A stretch of 64,000 nucleotides of DNA from Thalassolituus sp006212115 (GTDB lineage Bacteria; Pseudomonadota; Gammaproteobacteria; Pseudomonadales; Oceanobacteraceae): assembly GCF_040372045.1 (NCBI RefSeq), contig NZ_BAABWH010000005.1. One strand, given 5' to 3'. Of this stretch, positions 32,060-39,657 are shown one piece after another. The translations under genes and the position numbers were made by a program. The notes under the pieces are model-generated. The model was given only the letters and a program-made list of their open reading frames with translations. It was not told the DNA's origin and made no database searches. Every line of letters starts with the position of its first letter. Position 1 is the first letter of the stretch.

Positions 32060-32914
32060 ATGATAAAACGAATCACTTATGGAACAACGACAGCGCTGGT
32101 TTCTCTGACACTGGCGCTTTCACTGGGTGGCTGCCTGCCTCAGGAAGTCGATGAAGTCGTTGAAACCGGCGAGGTAACAGACGCGGCTCCGGCTACTGTA
32201 TCAAAGCCCACTCGGCACCCCGATGAATTACTTCGGGATCAATACCGTCATCCGGCTGAAACTCTGATGTTCTTTGATGTTCAGCCCTCTCATGTTGTGG
32301 TTGAAATCTGGCCCGGTGCAGGATGGTACAGCGCTATTCTTGCGCCCTACCTGAAAGACGAAGGGCAGCTCATTGCTGCGCATTTCCCAGCAGACAGTGA
32401 AATCAGTTTTTTCCGAAAGAGTCGAGCAGCCTACAACGAACGCTTTCTTCTGCAACCAGATTTGTATGGCAAAATTTTCATCAGTGAGCTGGCTCCTCCG
32501 CAGGTGCTGAACATCGCCGAAGCCGGTGAAGCAGACAGGGTTCTTACCTTCCGGAACGTCCACAACTGGATGAGAAACAGACAGGAACAGGCGGTATTTG
32601 ATGAGGCCTATCGGGTACTCAAGCAAGGCGGCCTGTTAGGGGTTGTCGAGCATCGCGCGCCGGAGAGCTTTACCCGGGAAGAGATGGTGCAAAGTGGCTA
32701 CGTCAGTGAATCTTACGTTACACAACTGGCCATTAACGCAGGATTTCTTCCTGACGGCCAGTCTGAAATCAACGCCAATCCTAATGACCGACATGATCAC
32801 CCACATGGCGTATGGTCTTTGCCTCCTACGCTACGGGGCGGCGAATCCACTCGCGCGCAGTTCGAAACCATTGGTGAAAGTGATCGTATGACACTGAGGT
32901 TCCGTAAACCCTGA
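32060..32914 (+). CDS. Predicted lipoprotein with methyltransferase fold (COG4798-like)
   Basis: A 284-aa protein that begins with a lipoprotein signal (LALSLGGC, Cys at about residue 25), followed by an acidic linker and a class I methyltransferase-like domain. Visible motifs are VVEIWPGAGWYSAILAPYL for the SAM loop, VLTFRNVHNWM, and EAYRVLKQGGLLGVVEHRA. The combination of a lipid anchor with a SAM fold is a known but unexplained feature of this predicted methyltransferase family, as SAM is cytoplasmic. It directly follows a LysR gene. Catalysis is not established. Confidence 0.85.
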   Translation: MIKRITYGTTTALVSLTLALSLGGCLPQEVDEVVETGEVTDAAPATVSKPTRHPDELLRDQYRHPAETLMFFDVQPSHVVVEIWPGAGWYSAILAPYLKDEGQLIAAHFPADSEISFFRKSRAAYNERFLLQPDLYGKIFISELAPPQVLNIAEAGEADRVLTFRNVHNWMRNRQEQAVFDEAYRVLKQGGLLGVVEHRAPESFTREEMVQSGYVSESYVTQLAINAGFLPDGQSEINANPNDRHDHPHGVWSLPPTLRGGESTRAQFETIGESDRMTLRFRKP

Positions 32915-32942
32915 CTCGCTGCACGACAACCGTGATCAGATA

Positions 32943-33560
32943 TTAGAGCTCAGCACCGTCCATACCAATCAGAGTGACCCAGTGCTCGCCGGTTTCGTCT
33001 TCATCGACCTGCAGGCGCAGCATGCCCGCGTAGGGAATCCCCAAGCGCTTCATTGCCTCTGGCGCCAGAGAGAGTAGGTGCTGGGCCAAGACCCGCATCA
33101 CGCCCCCGTGCGTTACTACTAACAGATGCTCTCCACTATGTTCTTGCAATGCATGGAGCCAGGCATCCAGTACACGCGCCTGCAGCGCAGGGACGGGCTC
33201 GCCATTGGGCGCACAGAAGTTCATCGGGTCTTCCCACAGCTGACGTACGTGGGTCTGATCACCGGTCATAACGTCTTTCACCGGTACACCTTCCCAGTCG
33301 CCATAGTCGATTTCCGCCCAACGCTCATCGACACGTATCGGCAAATTCCCTTCCGACGCAATCTCAGCAGCACTTTCATGGCAGCGTGCCAGCGGAGAGC
33401 TCACTACCCTTTGCCACGCGCCGGGATTTCGTATCAAGCGCTCGCGAAACTGCCTTCGGCCATTGTCGGTAAGGCGATGATCAATACGTCCGCGAAACAC
33501 ATCGCCGCCTTCAGGCTCTCCATGGCGAATAACATCAAGGTATGTGACTTTTCTGCTCAT
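32943..33560 (-). CDS. Histidine phosphatase family protein
   Basis: A roughly 205-aa phosphoglycerate-mutase-like phosphatase. The catalytic motif VIRHGEPEGGD (His of RHG near residue 12) is at the N-terminus, SSPLARCHESA in the middle, a conserved ERWAEIDYGDWEG block, and VVTHGGVMR near the C-terminus carries the second His. The closest named members are CobC-like alpha-ribazole phosphatases, but no cobalamin genes are near. I chose the ATG at 33560, just before the RHG motif; longer in-frame starts (33608, 33692) would overlap the promoter of the divergent PilZ gene. Confidence 0.85.
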   Translation of the reverse strand: MSRKVTYLDVIRHGEPEGGDVFRGRIDHRLTDNGRRQFRERLIRNPGAWQRVVSSPLARCHESAAEIASEGNLPIRVDERWAEIDYGDWEGVPVKDVMTGDQTHVRQLWEDPMNFCAPNGEPVPALQARVLDAWLHALQEHSGEHLLVVTHGGVMRVLAQHLLSLAPEAMKRLGIPYAGMLRLQVDEDETGEHWVTLIGMDGAEL

Positions 33561-33644
33561 AAGGGGCGAGGCTCCGGCGAAGCTGCTGACAATGTCTATG
33601 CTAGTCATAGTATCAAAATTAATGGCCTCATAAGGAGTAACGAC

Positions 33645-33986
33645 ATGAGCGCACAATCGTTTGCAGAAATGCGTATGGAGCCACGTTGGCAACTGAAGAG
33701 CACGGTCAGCGTCTTCCAGAAAGGAGGAAGCGACTGCCTTGGTCTGTTGGTCAACTGGTCAAAGAGCGGACTGATGATTTCAAGCTATCAACCGTTGAAA
33801 TCAGGTGACAGTTTTGACGTCGAGCTCGTCGATATTCTTCAGGATAACGACCGTCGCACTGCGCCCTGCAAAATCGAAGTCGTATGGTGCAAAGAGTTGA
33901 ATCCCAGTCTGTACGGAAGTGGCTGCCGTCTAGTGGAAGGGTCAGAAATGTTCGACGCAATGATGCAGGACTATTGCGACGAGTAA
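33645..33986 (+). CDS. PilZ-domain protein
   Basis: A 113-aa protein matching a stand-alone PilZ domain: MEPRWQLKSTVSVFQKGG, then LLVNWSKSGLMISSYQPLKSG (the NxSxxG part reads NWSKSG), and a beta-barrel-like rest ending in GSGCRLVEGSEMF. PilZ proteins bind cyclic di-GMP. The usual RxxxR motif is poorly kept (RMEPRW contains R-xxx-R spacing). AAGGAG lies 8 bases before the ATG at 33645. A longer in-frame reading upstream runs antisense through the phosphatase gene and is not credible. Confidence 0.8.
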   Translation: MSAQSFAEMRMEPRWQLKSTVSVFQKGGSDCLGLLVNWSKSGLMISSYQPLKSGDSFDVELVDILQDNDRRTAPCKIEVVWCKELNPSLYGSGCRLVEGSEMFDAMMQDYCDE

Positions 33987-34032
33987 CCAGCACCTTACAC
34001 TGTGGCGTACATTCTTTAATTAACGGCGACGT

Positions 34033-34941
34033 ATGCTGCAGTTTGGTATTGATCTTGGCGGGACGAAAACAGAAATCATCGCGCTCGATAGGGAGGGGAA
34101 TGAACGTCTTCGTCGTCGGGCTCCCACCCCCCGCGAGTCCTATCCAGACATTCTCAATACTATCCTGACTCTGGTCACTGACGCCGCCAGTGAGCTCAAC
34201 GAGCCCTACACGCTCGGGCTCGGCATTCCCGGCGCCCTATCCTATAAAACCGGTCTTGTAAAAAACGCCAATACCACATGCCTGATCGGCAAGGACCTGA
34301 AAGGCGATATCGAGCGTAGTCTCAAGCATCCTGTCGTGATCGCCAACGACGCCGACTGTCTGGCATTGTCCGAGGCAACGGATGGCGCAGGCGCAGGGTA
34401 TGACTCTGTTTTCGCCGTCATTATCGGTACCGGTTGCGGCGGTGGTTGGGTGGTCAATGGCAAGGTTATCTCCGGTCCTAACGCAATTGCTGGCGAGTGG
34501 GGACATAACCCATTACCCTGGCGTACCGATCAAGACGGCGACTTCCCGTGTTACTGTGGTCTGACCGGCTGTCAGGAAACATTGCTTTCCGGATCAGGGA
34601 TTCGACTTCAAGCTCAATTCGAAACGGGGTTAGAGCAGTCTGCGGAGGCTTGGGTAAAGGCCGCTGAAGCAGGCGACCCGCAAGCCCAGCAGGTGTTGTT
34701 CCATCATCACAAACGGCTTGCGAAAGCTCTCGCCGCGGTCATCAATCTGATGGACCCACATGCCATTGTTCTGGGTGGCGGCGCTTCCAATATCGAGAGT
34801 ATTTACCGGGTAGTGCCAGAGCTCTGGGGAGAGTGGGTATTCTCAGACTCCGTTGAAACCCCACTGCTTAAATCCCAATACGGCGACTCCAGTGGCGTGC
34901 GTGGCGCCGCCTGGCTCGGGCGTTCGTCCTACAGTAAATAA
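34033..34941 (+). CDS. mak: ROK-family fructokinase
   Basis: A 302-aa sugar kinase of the ROK family, very similar to E. coli Mak (manno/fructokinase) as I remember its sequence: GIDLGGTKTEIIAL at the start, GIPGALSYKTGLVKNANTT, VIIGTGCGGGW, GEWGHNPLPW, the zinc motif CYCGLTGCQE, and GDSSGVRGAAWLG at the end. It phosphorylates fructose (or mannose/glucose) in the cytoplasm. Its end overlaps the end of the convergent ampE by 13 bases. Confidence 0.88.
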   Translation: MLQFGIDLGGTKTEIIALDREGNERLRRRAPTPRESYPDILNTILTLVTDAASELNEPYTLGLGIPGALSYKTGLVKNANTTCLIGKDLKGDIERSLKHPVVIANDADCLALSEATDGAGAGYDSVFAVIIGTGCGGGWVVNGKVISGPNAIAGEWGHNPLPWRTDQDGDFPCYCGLTGCQETLLSGSGIRLQAQFETGLEQSAEAWVKAAEAGDPQAQQVLFHHHKRLAKALAAVINLMDPHAIVLGGGASNIESIYRVVPELWGEWVFSDSVETPLLKSQYGDSSGVRGAAWLGRSSYSK

Positions 34942-35801
34942 CCGCCCACGGTTGCAGTCGCAATCAACACCATCCAGACAGAAAGCGAACGGATGTGTAG
35001 ACGCTGCCAGCGGTCTAACTCCGCAGCGGCCGCCTCTGGCGATTCACTCACTGGGCGTGAGATGGGGCCAGACTCCCCCGCCAGCGATTCATTCGCAACC
35101 CGGTACAAGACATCAGCACTGTGCGTTGTACGGTCCCACAAATACGAATGCAGAATGGGAAACGCTTTCAGGAAGTCCCCTGCCAAGGCATATGTCAGCC
35201 CCAACAGGCGTACCGGTATCCACTCAATCCAGTGCAAATAGCGCCAAGCCTGAGCATCGCAATGGGTCGCCCGGGCATACTGGAGCGAGAACCAGGCCAG
35301 CAGAATGCCTGCAATATCGGCCACCATGTACCAAAAGACCATCAGAAAGAAAAACTCAAACCAACGATGCAGTAATGCCCGAATCACCTGGTGATTCATA
35401 GTGGAAGGATCTTCGCTGACTTCGACTTCAGGGACGGCGAGGTACTGATCCGCGCAGTGATACGCACCCTGCGTATCGCCTTTTCGTAAATCGCTCCGGT
35501 AGGCCTCAAGGTGCTTACCAATACTGATGTGTGATAACACATAGAGGAGAAGCAGAATTTTTAACACCACACTCAGCAAACCAAAGGCGTACGGATCCGC
35601 CAGGACAATGCCAGCACTGATGATCAGAGTGGGTACGACGGCCACGACCGCATATCGAATATGTCGATGCCAGCGCAAAAATCCCGGCACCCGCTCTACC
35701 CGACTCAGCCACCAGCGAAAGGTACGACTGCTGGTACTGCGATGAGGTAGTGGGAATCTCTGCTGCCACAGCAGCACCACAAACAGTACGAGAAATTTCA
35801 T
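34929..35801 (-). CDS. ampE: AmpE inner-membrane protein
   Basis: A 290-aa membrane protein of the AmpE family: starts MKFLVLFVVLLWQQRFPL, has several hydrophobic helices (for example VVAVVPTLIISAGIVLADPY and FFFLMVFWYMVADIAGILL) and ends with SVWMVLIATATVGGYLL. AmpE is linked with AmpD in the peptidoglycan-recycling/beta-lactamase induction pathway as a putative sensory membrane protein. Its start overlaps the ampD stop by 4 bases (ATGA type), giving an ampDE operon. Confidence 0.9.
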   Translation of the reverse strand: MKFLVLFVVLLWQQRFPLPHRSTSSRTFRWWLSRVERVPGFLRWHRHIRYAVVAVVPTLIISAGIVLADPYAFGLLSVVLKILLLLYVLSHISIGKHLEAYRSDLRKGDTQGAYHCADQYLAVPEVEVSEDPSTMNHQVIRALLHRWFEFFFLMVFWYMVADIAGILLAWFSLQYARATHCDAQAWRYLHWIEWIPVRLLGLTYALAGDFLKAFPILHSYLWDRTTHSADVLYRVANESLAGESGPISRPVSESPEAAAAELDRWQRLHIRSLSVWMVLIATATVGGYLL

Positions 35802-36352
35802 TCGACCTCCTTCTCCTTTACGGAATCGAGGTAACGATTCCAGTCAAACGCTGGCCCCGGATCAGTTTTCCGACCGGGAGCAATGTGTTCATGGCCAGTA
35901 ATCCTGTCATGAGTCATCGCTGGGTAGGACTGCATAAGGTCGCGGGTAATAATGGCCAATTGGCGATATTGCTCATCGGTGTAGGGTTCGTGATCGGTTC
36001 CTTCAAGCTCAATACCGATGGAATAGTCATTGCAATTATCCCGACCGGCAAAAACAGACTCCCCAGCGTGCCAGGCACGGTCCGTGAAGCGAACAAATTG
36101 CACAACAGCGCCATCCCGCTCAATCAATAAATGGCTGGATACTTGTAAGTCTGCAATGGTTTCGAAATAAGGATCTTGCGCAGAATCAAGCTCATTACAG
36201 AAAAACTGCGCAACACAGCCCGTGCCAAATTGCCCCGGTGGCAGGCTGATATTGTGTATCACCAATAAAGATATATCAGTGTCATCCGGTCTGGGACCAA
36301 AGTTCGGTGACGGTACCCAGCGAGCAGAATGTAACCGGCCACGATCGATCAT
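35798..36352 (-). CDS. ampD: 1,6-anhydro-N-acetylmuramyl-L-alanine amidase AmpD
   Basis: A 184-aa cytoplasmic zinc amidase that removes peptides from 1,6-anhydro-muropeptides during cell-wall recycling and so keeps AmpR inactive. Zinc ligands expected from E. coli AmpD are present at nearly the same positions: His33 (LLVIHNISLPPG), His154 (ITGHEHIAPG) and Asp164 (GRKTDPGP). SIGIELEGTDHEPYTDEQY is the family core. First gene of ampDE; it diverges from the amino-acid symporter. Confidence 0.96.
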   Translation of the reverse strand: MIDRGRLHSARWVPSPNFGPRPDDTDISLLVIHNISLPPGQFGTGCVAQFFCNELDSAQDPYFETIADLQVSSHLLIERDGAVVQFVRFTDRAWHAGESVFAGRDNCNDYSIGIELEGTDHEPYTDEQYRQLAIITRDLMQSYPAMTHDRITGHEHIAPGRKTDPGPAFDWNRYLDSVKEKEVE

Positions 36353-36482
36353 TTTTCAATTCCAACTGCAAATAAAAGCCAATAAAACAAGAGTTTGGCA
36401 CATTCCCGCGGGTTTGGCATAAGACAACGAGCCCGATATAGTCCAATCAGAAGAGAACAGAAGAAGAGCACAGGAAAAACCT

Positions 36483-37838
36483 ATGGAGTTTCTCAATACC
36501 CTTAACGGCCTCGTCTGGGGATGGCCAATGCTGGCGCTGATCGCACTGACTGGTTTATTTCTCACCATCGGATTGCGGGCGTATCCGATCCGTAACCTGA
36601 GAGCAGGCTTTGTTGAGTTGTGGAACGGCCGCCATAAACAGGGGGAAGGTGAAATTTCTGGCTTTAACGCTCTGATGACGTCTCTGTCTGCGACGATCGG
36701 TACGGGGAATATCGCGGGTGTCGCGACCGCCGTCGCTCTGGGAGGCCCTGGCGCTATTTTCTGGATGTGGGTAATTGCACTGGTCGGCATGGCGACCAAA
36801 TATTCAGAGGCGGTACTCGCCGTTCGCTTCCGCGAGAAAAATGATCAGGGGCACTACGTCGGCGGCCCAATGTACTACATACGCAATGGCCTCGGCCCAA
36901 AGTTTAAATGGCTGGCCATCGCGTTTGCGTTTTTCGGCATGCTGGCGGGCTTTGGCATCGGTAATGGCGTGCAAGCCAACTCGGTCGCCGATGCCATGTC
37001 TCACATCGCACTGGACGGCACAGGCATCCCTGAGTGGGTTACGGGTATTGTCGTAGCCGCATTGGTAGGGCTAGTGCTTATTGGCGGCATTCGCAGAATC
37101 TCAGACGTTGCCGGGAAGCTGGTCCCGTTTATGGCGATCACCTACATCATTGCGGGGATCGTATTACTGGTTATTTACGCTGAACAGATTCCGGCAGCTC
37201 TGGAACTCATCGTCACTCATGCCTTCACGCCTATCTCGGCAACAGGTGGCTTTGCAGGTGCAGCAGTGTGGGCAGCTATTCGTTATGGCGTTGCGCGAGG
37301 TGTCTTCTCTAATGAAGCAGGACTGGGTAGCGCTCCCATAGCCCACGCAACGGCTACTACCGATAATCCGGTCCGTCAGGGCACCATCGCCATGCTCGGT
37401 ACCTTCATCGATACTATTATTATATGCACCATCACCGGCCTCGTTATCGTCGCCTCGGGCGTGTGGGAGACAGGTGAATCTGGCGCCAGCCTGACCGCTG
37501 CGGCGTTTAATTCCGGTTTACCCGTCATTGGCCAGTACGTGGTCACGCTCGGGCTCGCCGTATTCGCTTTCACCACCATCATAGGCTGGTCATTCTATGG
37601 TGAACGCTGCACAGAATATCTGTTTGGTCTGAAAGCAGTACCGGTATTCCGTGTTATCTGGGTACTCGCCATCCCTATCGGCGCCACACAGGAGCTGAAT
37701 CTCGCCTGGCTGATCGCAGATACATTAAATGCCATGATGGCTCTCCCTAATTTGATCGCACTGATCCTACTCAGCCCAGTTGTATTCAAGCTTACCCGCG
37801 ACTATGTGCAGAGTGACAAGTCGGATACAACCAAGTAG
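36483..37838 (+). CDS. Alanine/glycine:cation symporter (AGCS family)
   Basis: A 451-aa sodium/proton amino-acid symporter of the inner membrane with about 11 helices. The family signature is GTGNIAGVATAVALGGPGAIFWMW near residues 77-100, here split for brevity as GTGNIAG and GGPGAIFWMW. GVARGVFSNEAGLGSAP lies in the centre, and GWSFYGERCTEYLFG near the end. It imports Ala, Gly or related amino acids. Single-gene unit between ampD and nadC. Confidence 0.93.
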   Translation: MEFLNTLNGLVWGWPMLALIALTGLFLTIGLRAYPIRNLRAGFVELWNGRHKQGEGEISGFNALMTSLSATIGTGNIAGVATAVALGGPGAIFWMWVIALVGMATKYSEAVLAVRFREKNDQGHYVGGPMYYIRNGLGPKFKWLAIAFAFFGMLAGFGIGNGVQANSVADAMSHIALDGTGIPEWVTGIVVAALVGLVLIGGIRRISDVAGKLVPFMAITYIIAGIVLLVIYAEQIPAALELIVTHAFTPISATGGFAGAAVWAAIRYGVARGVFSNEAGLGSAPIAHATATTDNPVRQGTIAMLGTFIDTIIICTITGLVIVASGVWETGESGASLTAAAFNSGLPVIGQYVVTLGLAVFAFTTIIGWSFYGERCTEYLFGLKAVPVFRVIWVLAIPIGATQELNLAWLIADTLNAMMALPNLIALILLSPVVFKLTRDYVQSDKSDTTK

Positions 37839-37852
37839 GCCGGCTACCAGAA

Positions 37853-37882
37853 AGGGCGTGATTTCGTGTAGAATCGCGCCCT
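37853..37882 (+). promoter_or_regulatory. Hairpin overlapping candidate -10 element before nadC
   Basis: AGGGCGTGATT and AATCGCGCCCT form an 11-bp stem with one G-T pair around an 8-base loop. The sequence also contains TAGAAT (37869-37874), a good extended -10 element, 33 bases before the nadC start. It may serve as symporter terminator (though only a weak T run follows), nadC promoter, or both. Confidence 0.35.
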
Positions 37883-37906
37883 CATTTCGCCACTGACACT
37901 TATGTT

Positions 37907-38758
37907 ATGGACCTCAGCCAACACCAGACCGATATCCGCAACGCCGTTACCCGCGCCATTGAAGAAGACATTGGCTCCGGTGATATCACCGCGCAGTTAA
38001 TACCGGCGGACCAAACCAGCCATGCACGCATTATCTCGAGAGAGCGTGCGGTTATTGCCGGTCAGGCGTGGGTCAATGAGGTATTCAAGCAGGTCGATAA
38101 CAGTGTTGAGGTCATCTGGCGAGTTCAGGATGGCGACCTTGTCTCCCCTGATCAGGTTCTGTTCGAACTGAAGGGGTCATCCCGCTCACTGTTAAGTGGC
38201 GAGCGTTGCGCACTTAATTTCTTACAAAGTCTGTCAGGAACCGCCACCCTCTGCGAACACTACGCAAAACTGGTTGAAGGAACCGGTGTGAAATTGCTGG
38301 ATACCCGTAAAACCCTGCCCGGATTGCGTATCGCTCAAAAATACGCGGTCTCTGTAGGTGGCTGCTACAACCACCGGATTGGTTTGTACGATGCCTTCCT
38401 GATCAAGGAAAATCACATAATGGCCGCTGGCGGAATTTCTCAGGCGGTAACACAAGCTCATGCGATCGCGCCCGGTAAACCAGTAGAAGTTGAAGTTGAG
38501 ACAATGGCCCAGCTGGACGAGGCAATTAACGCAGGTGCCGACATTATTATGCTGGATAACTTTACGCCTGCTGATATGCGAGTCGCTGTCCAACATACGC
38601 ATCAACAAACCAACGGCCAGATTAAGCTGGAGGCATCGGGTGGCATAACAACGGACACCTTGCGCCAGTATGCTGAAACCGGCGTAGACTATATCTCCAT
38701 TGGCGCACTGACCAAAGATTGCAAAGCCATCGACCTCTCAATGCGCATGGTCAAATAA
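37907..38758 (+). CDS. nadC: Nicotinate-nucleotide pyrophosphorylase (quinolinate phosphoribosyltransferase)
   Basis: A 283-aa enzyme of de novo NAD synthesis converting quinolinate and PRPP to nicotinate mononucleotide. It has EEDIGSGDITAQLIP near the start, NFLQSLSGTATLC, the substrate-binding LDTRKTLPGLRIAQKYAV, GGCYNHRIGLYDAFLIKENH, and the phosphate-binding IKLEASGGIT with DYISIGALT at the end. Length and motifs are those of typical bacterial NadC. It lies just upstream of the pil genes, an order also found in pseudomonads. Confidence 0.96.
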   Translation: MDLSQHQTDIRNAVTRAIEEDIGSGDITAQLIPADQTSHARIISRERAVIAGQAWVNEVFKQVDNSVEVIWRVQDGDLVSPDQVLFELKGSSRSLLSGERCALNFLQSLSGTATLCEHYAKLVEGTGVKLLDTRKTLPGLRIAQKYAVSVGGCYNHRIGLYDAFLIKENHIMAAGGISQAVTQAHAIAPGKPVEVEVETMAQLDEAINAGADIIMLDNFTPADMRVAVQHTHQQTNGQIKLEASGGITTDTLRQYAETGVDYISIGALTKDCKAIDLSMRMVK

Positions 38759-38807
38759 GCAAAACGGCCTTTGTCATTTTGCGCCGCTTACATACTTAAT
38801 GCCCACC

Positions 38808-38830
38808 AGAGTGACGAGAATTGTCACTCT
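38808..38830. repeat. Perfect inverted repeat in nadC-pilA intergenic region
   Basis: AGAGTGAC-GAGAATT-GTCACTCT has an 8-bp perfect stem around 7 bases, 50 bases after nadC and 220 before pilA. No T run follows immediately, so it is not a standard terminator; it could be an operator. A second, smaller one (AAGCCC...GGGCTT, 38891-38909) follows. The remainder of the 291-base spacer shows nothing I could assign, and I found no GG-N10-GC sigma-54 promoter. Confidence 0.45.
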
Positions 38831-39049
38831 CTGCCAACTTTTTGCGCGTTTTTCGAACAGATATTTTTATGACGCCAAAAAATGTGACTTAAGCCCGGAA
38901 ACAGGGCTTGCCGCTCCCTGAGAAGCTTGGCAAACTCCATCTCACAGTCATGATGAATGACAGGTAAGACCGCCGGAAGGGCCAAACCCAAAACGGGCCA
39001 GAAAGCAGTCATCCAATAACAAATCTCGAAAGAGAGTGGAGAAGCCCCT

Positions 39050-39505
39050 ATGAAAAACATGAAAGCACAACAAGGTTTTACCCTTATTGAATTGATGATC
39101 GTTGTTGCGATCATCGGTATTCTGGCATCGGTTGCAGTACCTCAGTACCAAGGTTACGTAGCGCGCGCTAAAGTCATGGACACTTACAGTGTTGCTGGTG
39201 CAACCAAAACTCTGCTTGCCGGTTACTTCAACGACTACGGTGAGTTCCCAGCTGATGGTTCTGTTGAAGAGACTGCAATCGAAGACGGTATCATTGCGTC
39301 GGAATACGCATCAGCTGTTGTATACGCCCCAGATACTTCAGATCCTAACAAAGGTTCAATCACCATCACCATGGATAACGTAATCGGTGACGTTAACGGT
39401 ACCTTCCTTGTTCTAGACTTCGACGCTTCTGGTGCAACTTTCACACTGGACTGTGCGACTAACACCACTATTCCAGACGCTTACCTGCCAAAAGAGTGCA
39501 AGTAA
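39050..39505 (+). CDS. pilA: Type IV major pilin
   Basis: A 151-aa type IV pilin. The short leader MKNMKAQQG is cleaved before the methylated Phe of FTLIELMIVVAIIGILAS, with the essential Glu5 present. The globular part contains a C-terminal Cys pair (TLDCATN and PKECK) for the disulfide loop, as in PilA of Pseudomonas and relatives. It is exported, processed by PilD, and polymerised by PilB at the inner membrane. GAGTGGAG precedes the start. It has its own terminator, separating it from pilBCD. Confidence 0.95.
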   Translation: MKNMKAQQGFTLIELMIVVAIIGILASVAVPQYQGYVARAKVMDTYSVAGATKTLLAGYFNDYGEFPADGSVEETAIEDGIIASEYASAVVYAPDTSDPNKGSITITMDNVIGDVNGTFLVLDFDASGATFTLDCATNTTIPDAYLPKECK

Positions 39506-39531
39506 GATAGTTTGATGCAGTAGCAGACTAT

Positions 39532-39553
39532 AAAGGCGCCGCAAGGCGCCTTT
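39532..39553 (+). terminator. Rho-independent terminator of pilA
   Basis: AAAGGCGCC-GCAA-GGCGCCTTT is a 9-bp perfect stem with a GCAA tetraloop followed by further T residues, 27 bases after the pilA stop. Confidence 0.92.
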
Positions 39554-39657
39554 TTTATTCCCGTAAAACTGTGAAGCCCTTCGCTCTAAAGCCCTTTCAT
39601 TGTAGCTTCCACTGGTTAGCTCTGTTATTTTCAGCATAAAACAATCAGGTAGTGATA

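Noticed and set aside
33126..33644. N-terminal extension of the PilZ gene
   Set aside because: It runs antisense through the histidine phosphatase gene; a good ribosome-binding site and PilZ domain start at 33645.
38880..39049. Sigma-54 promoter for pilA
   Set aside because: No GG-N10-GC pair was found at any GG in the spacer when checked by counting.
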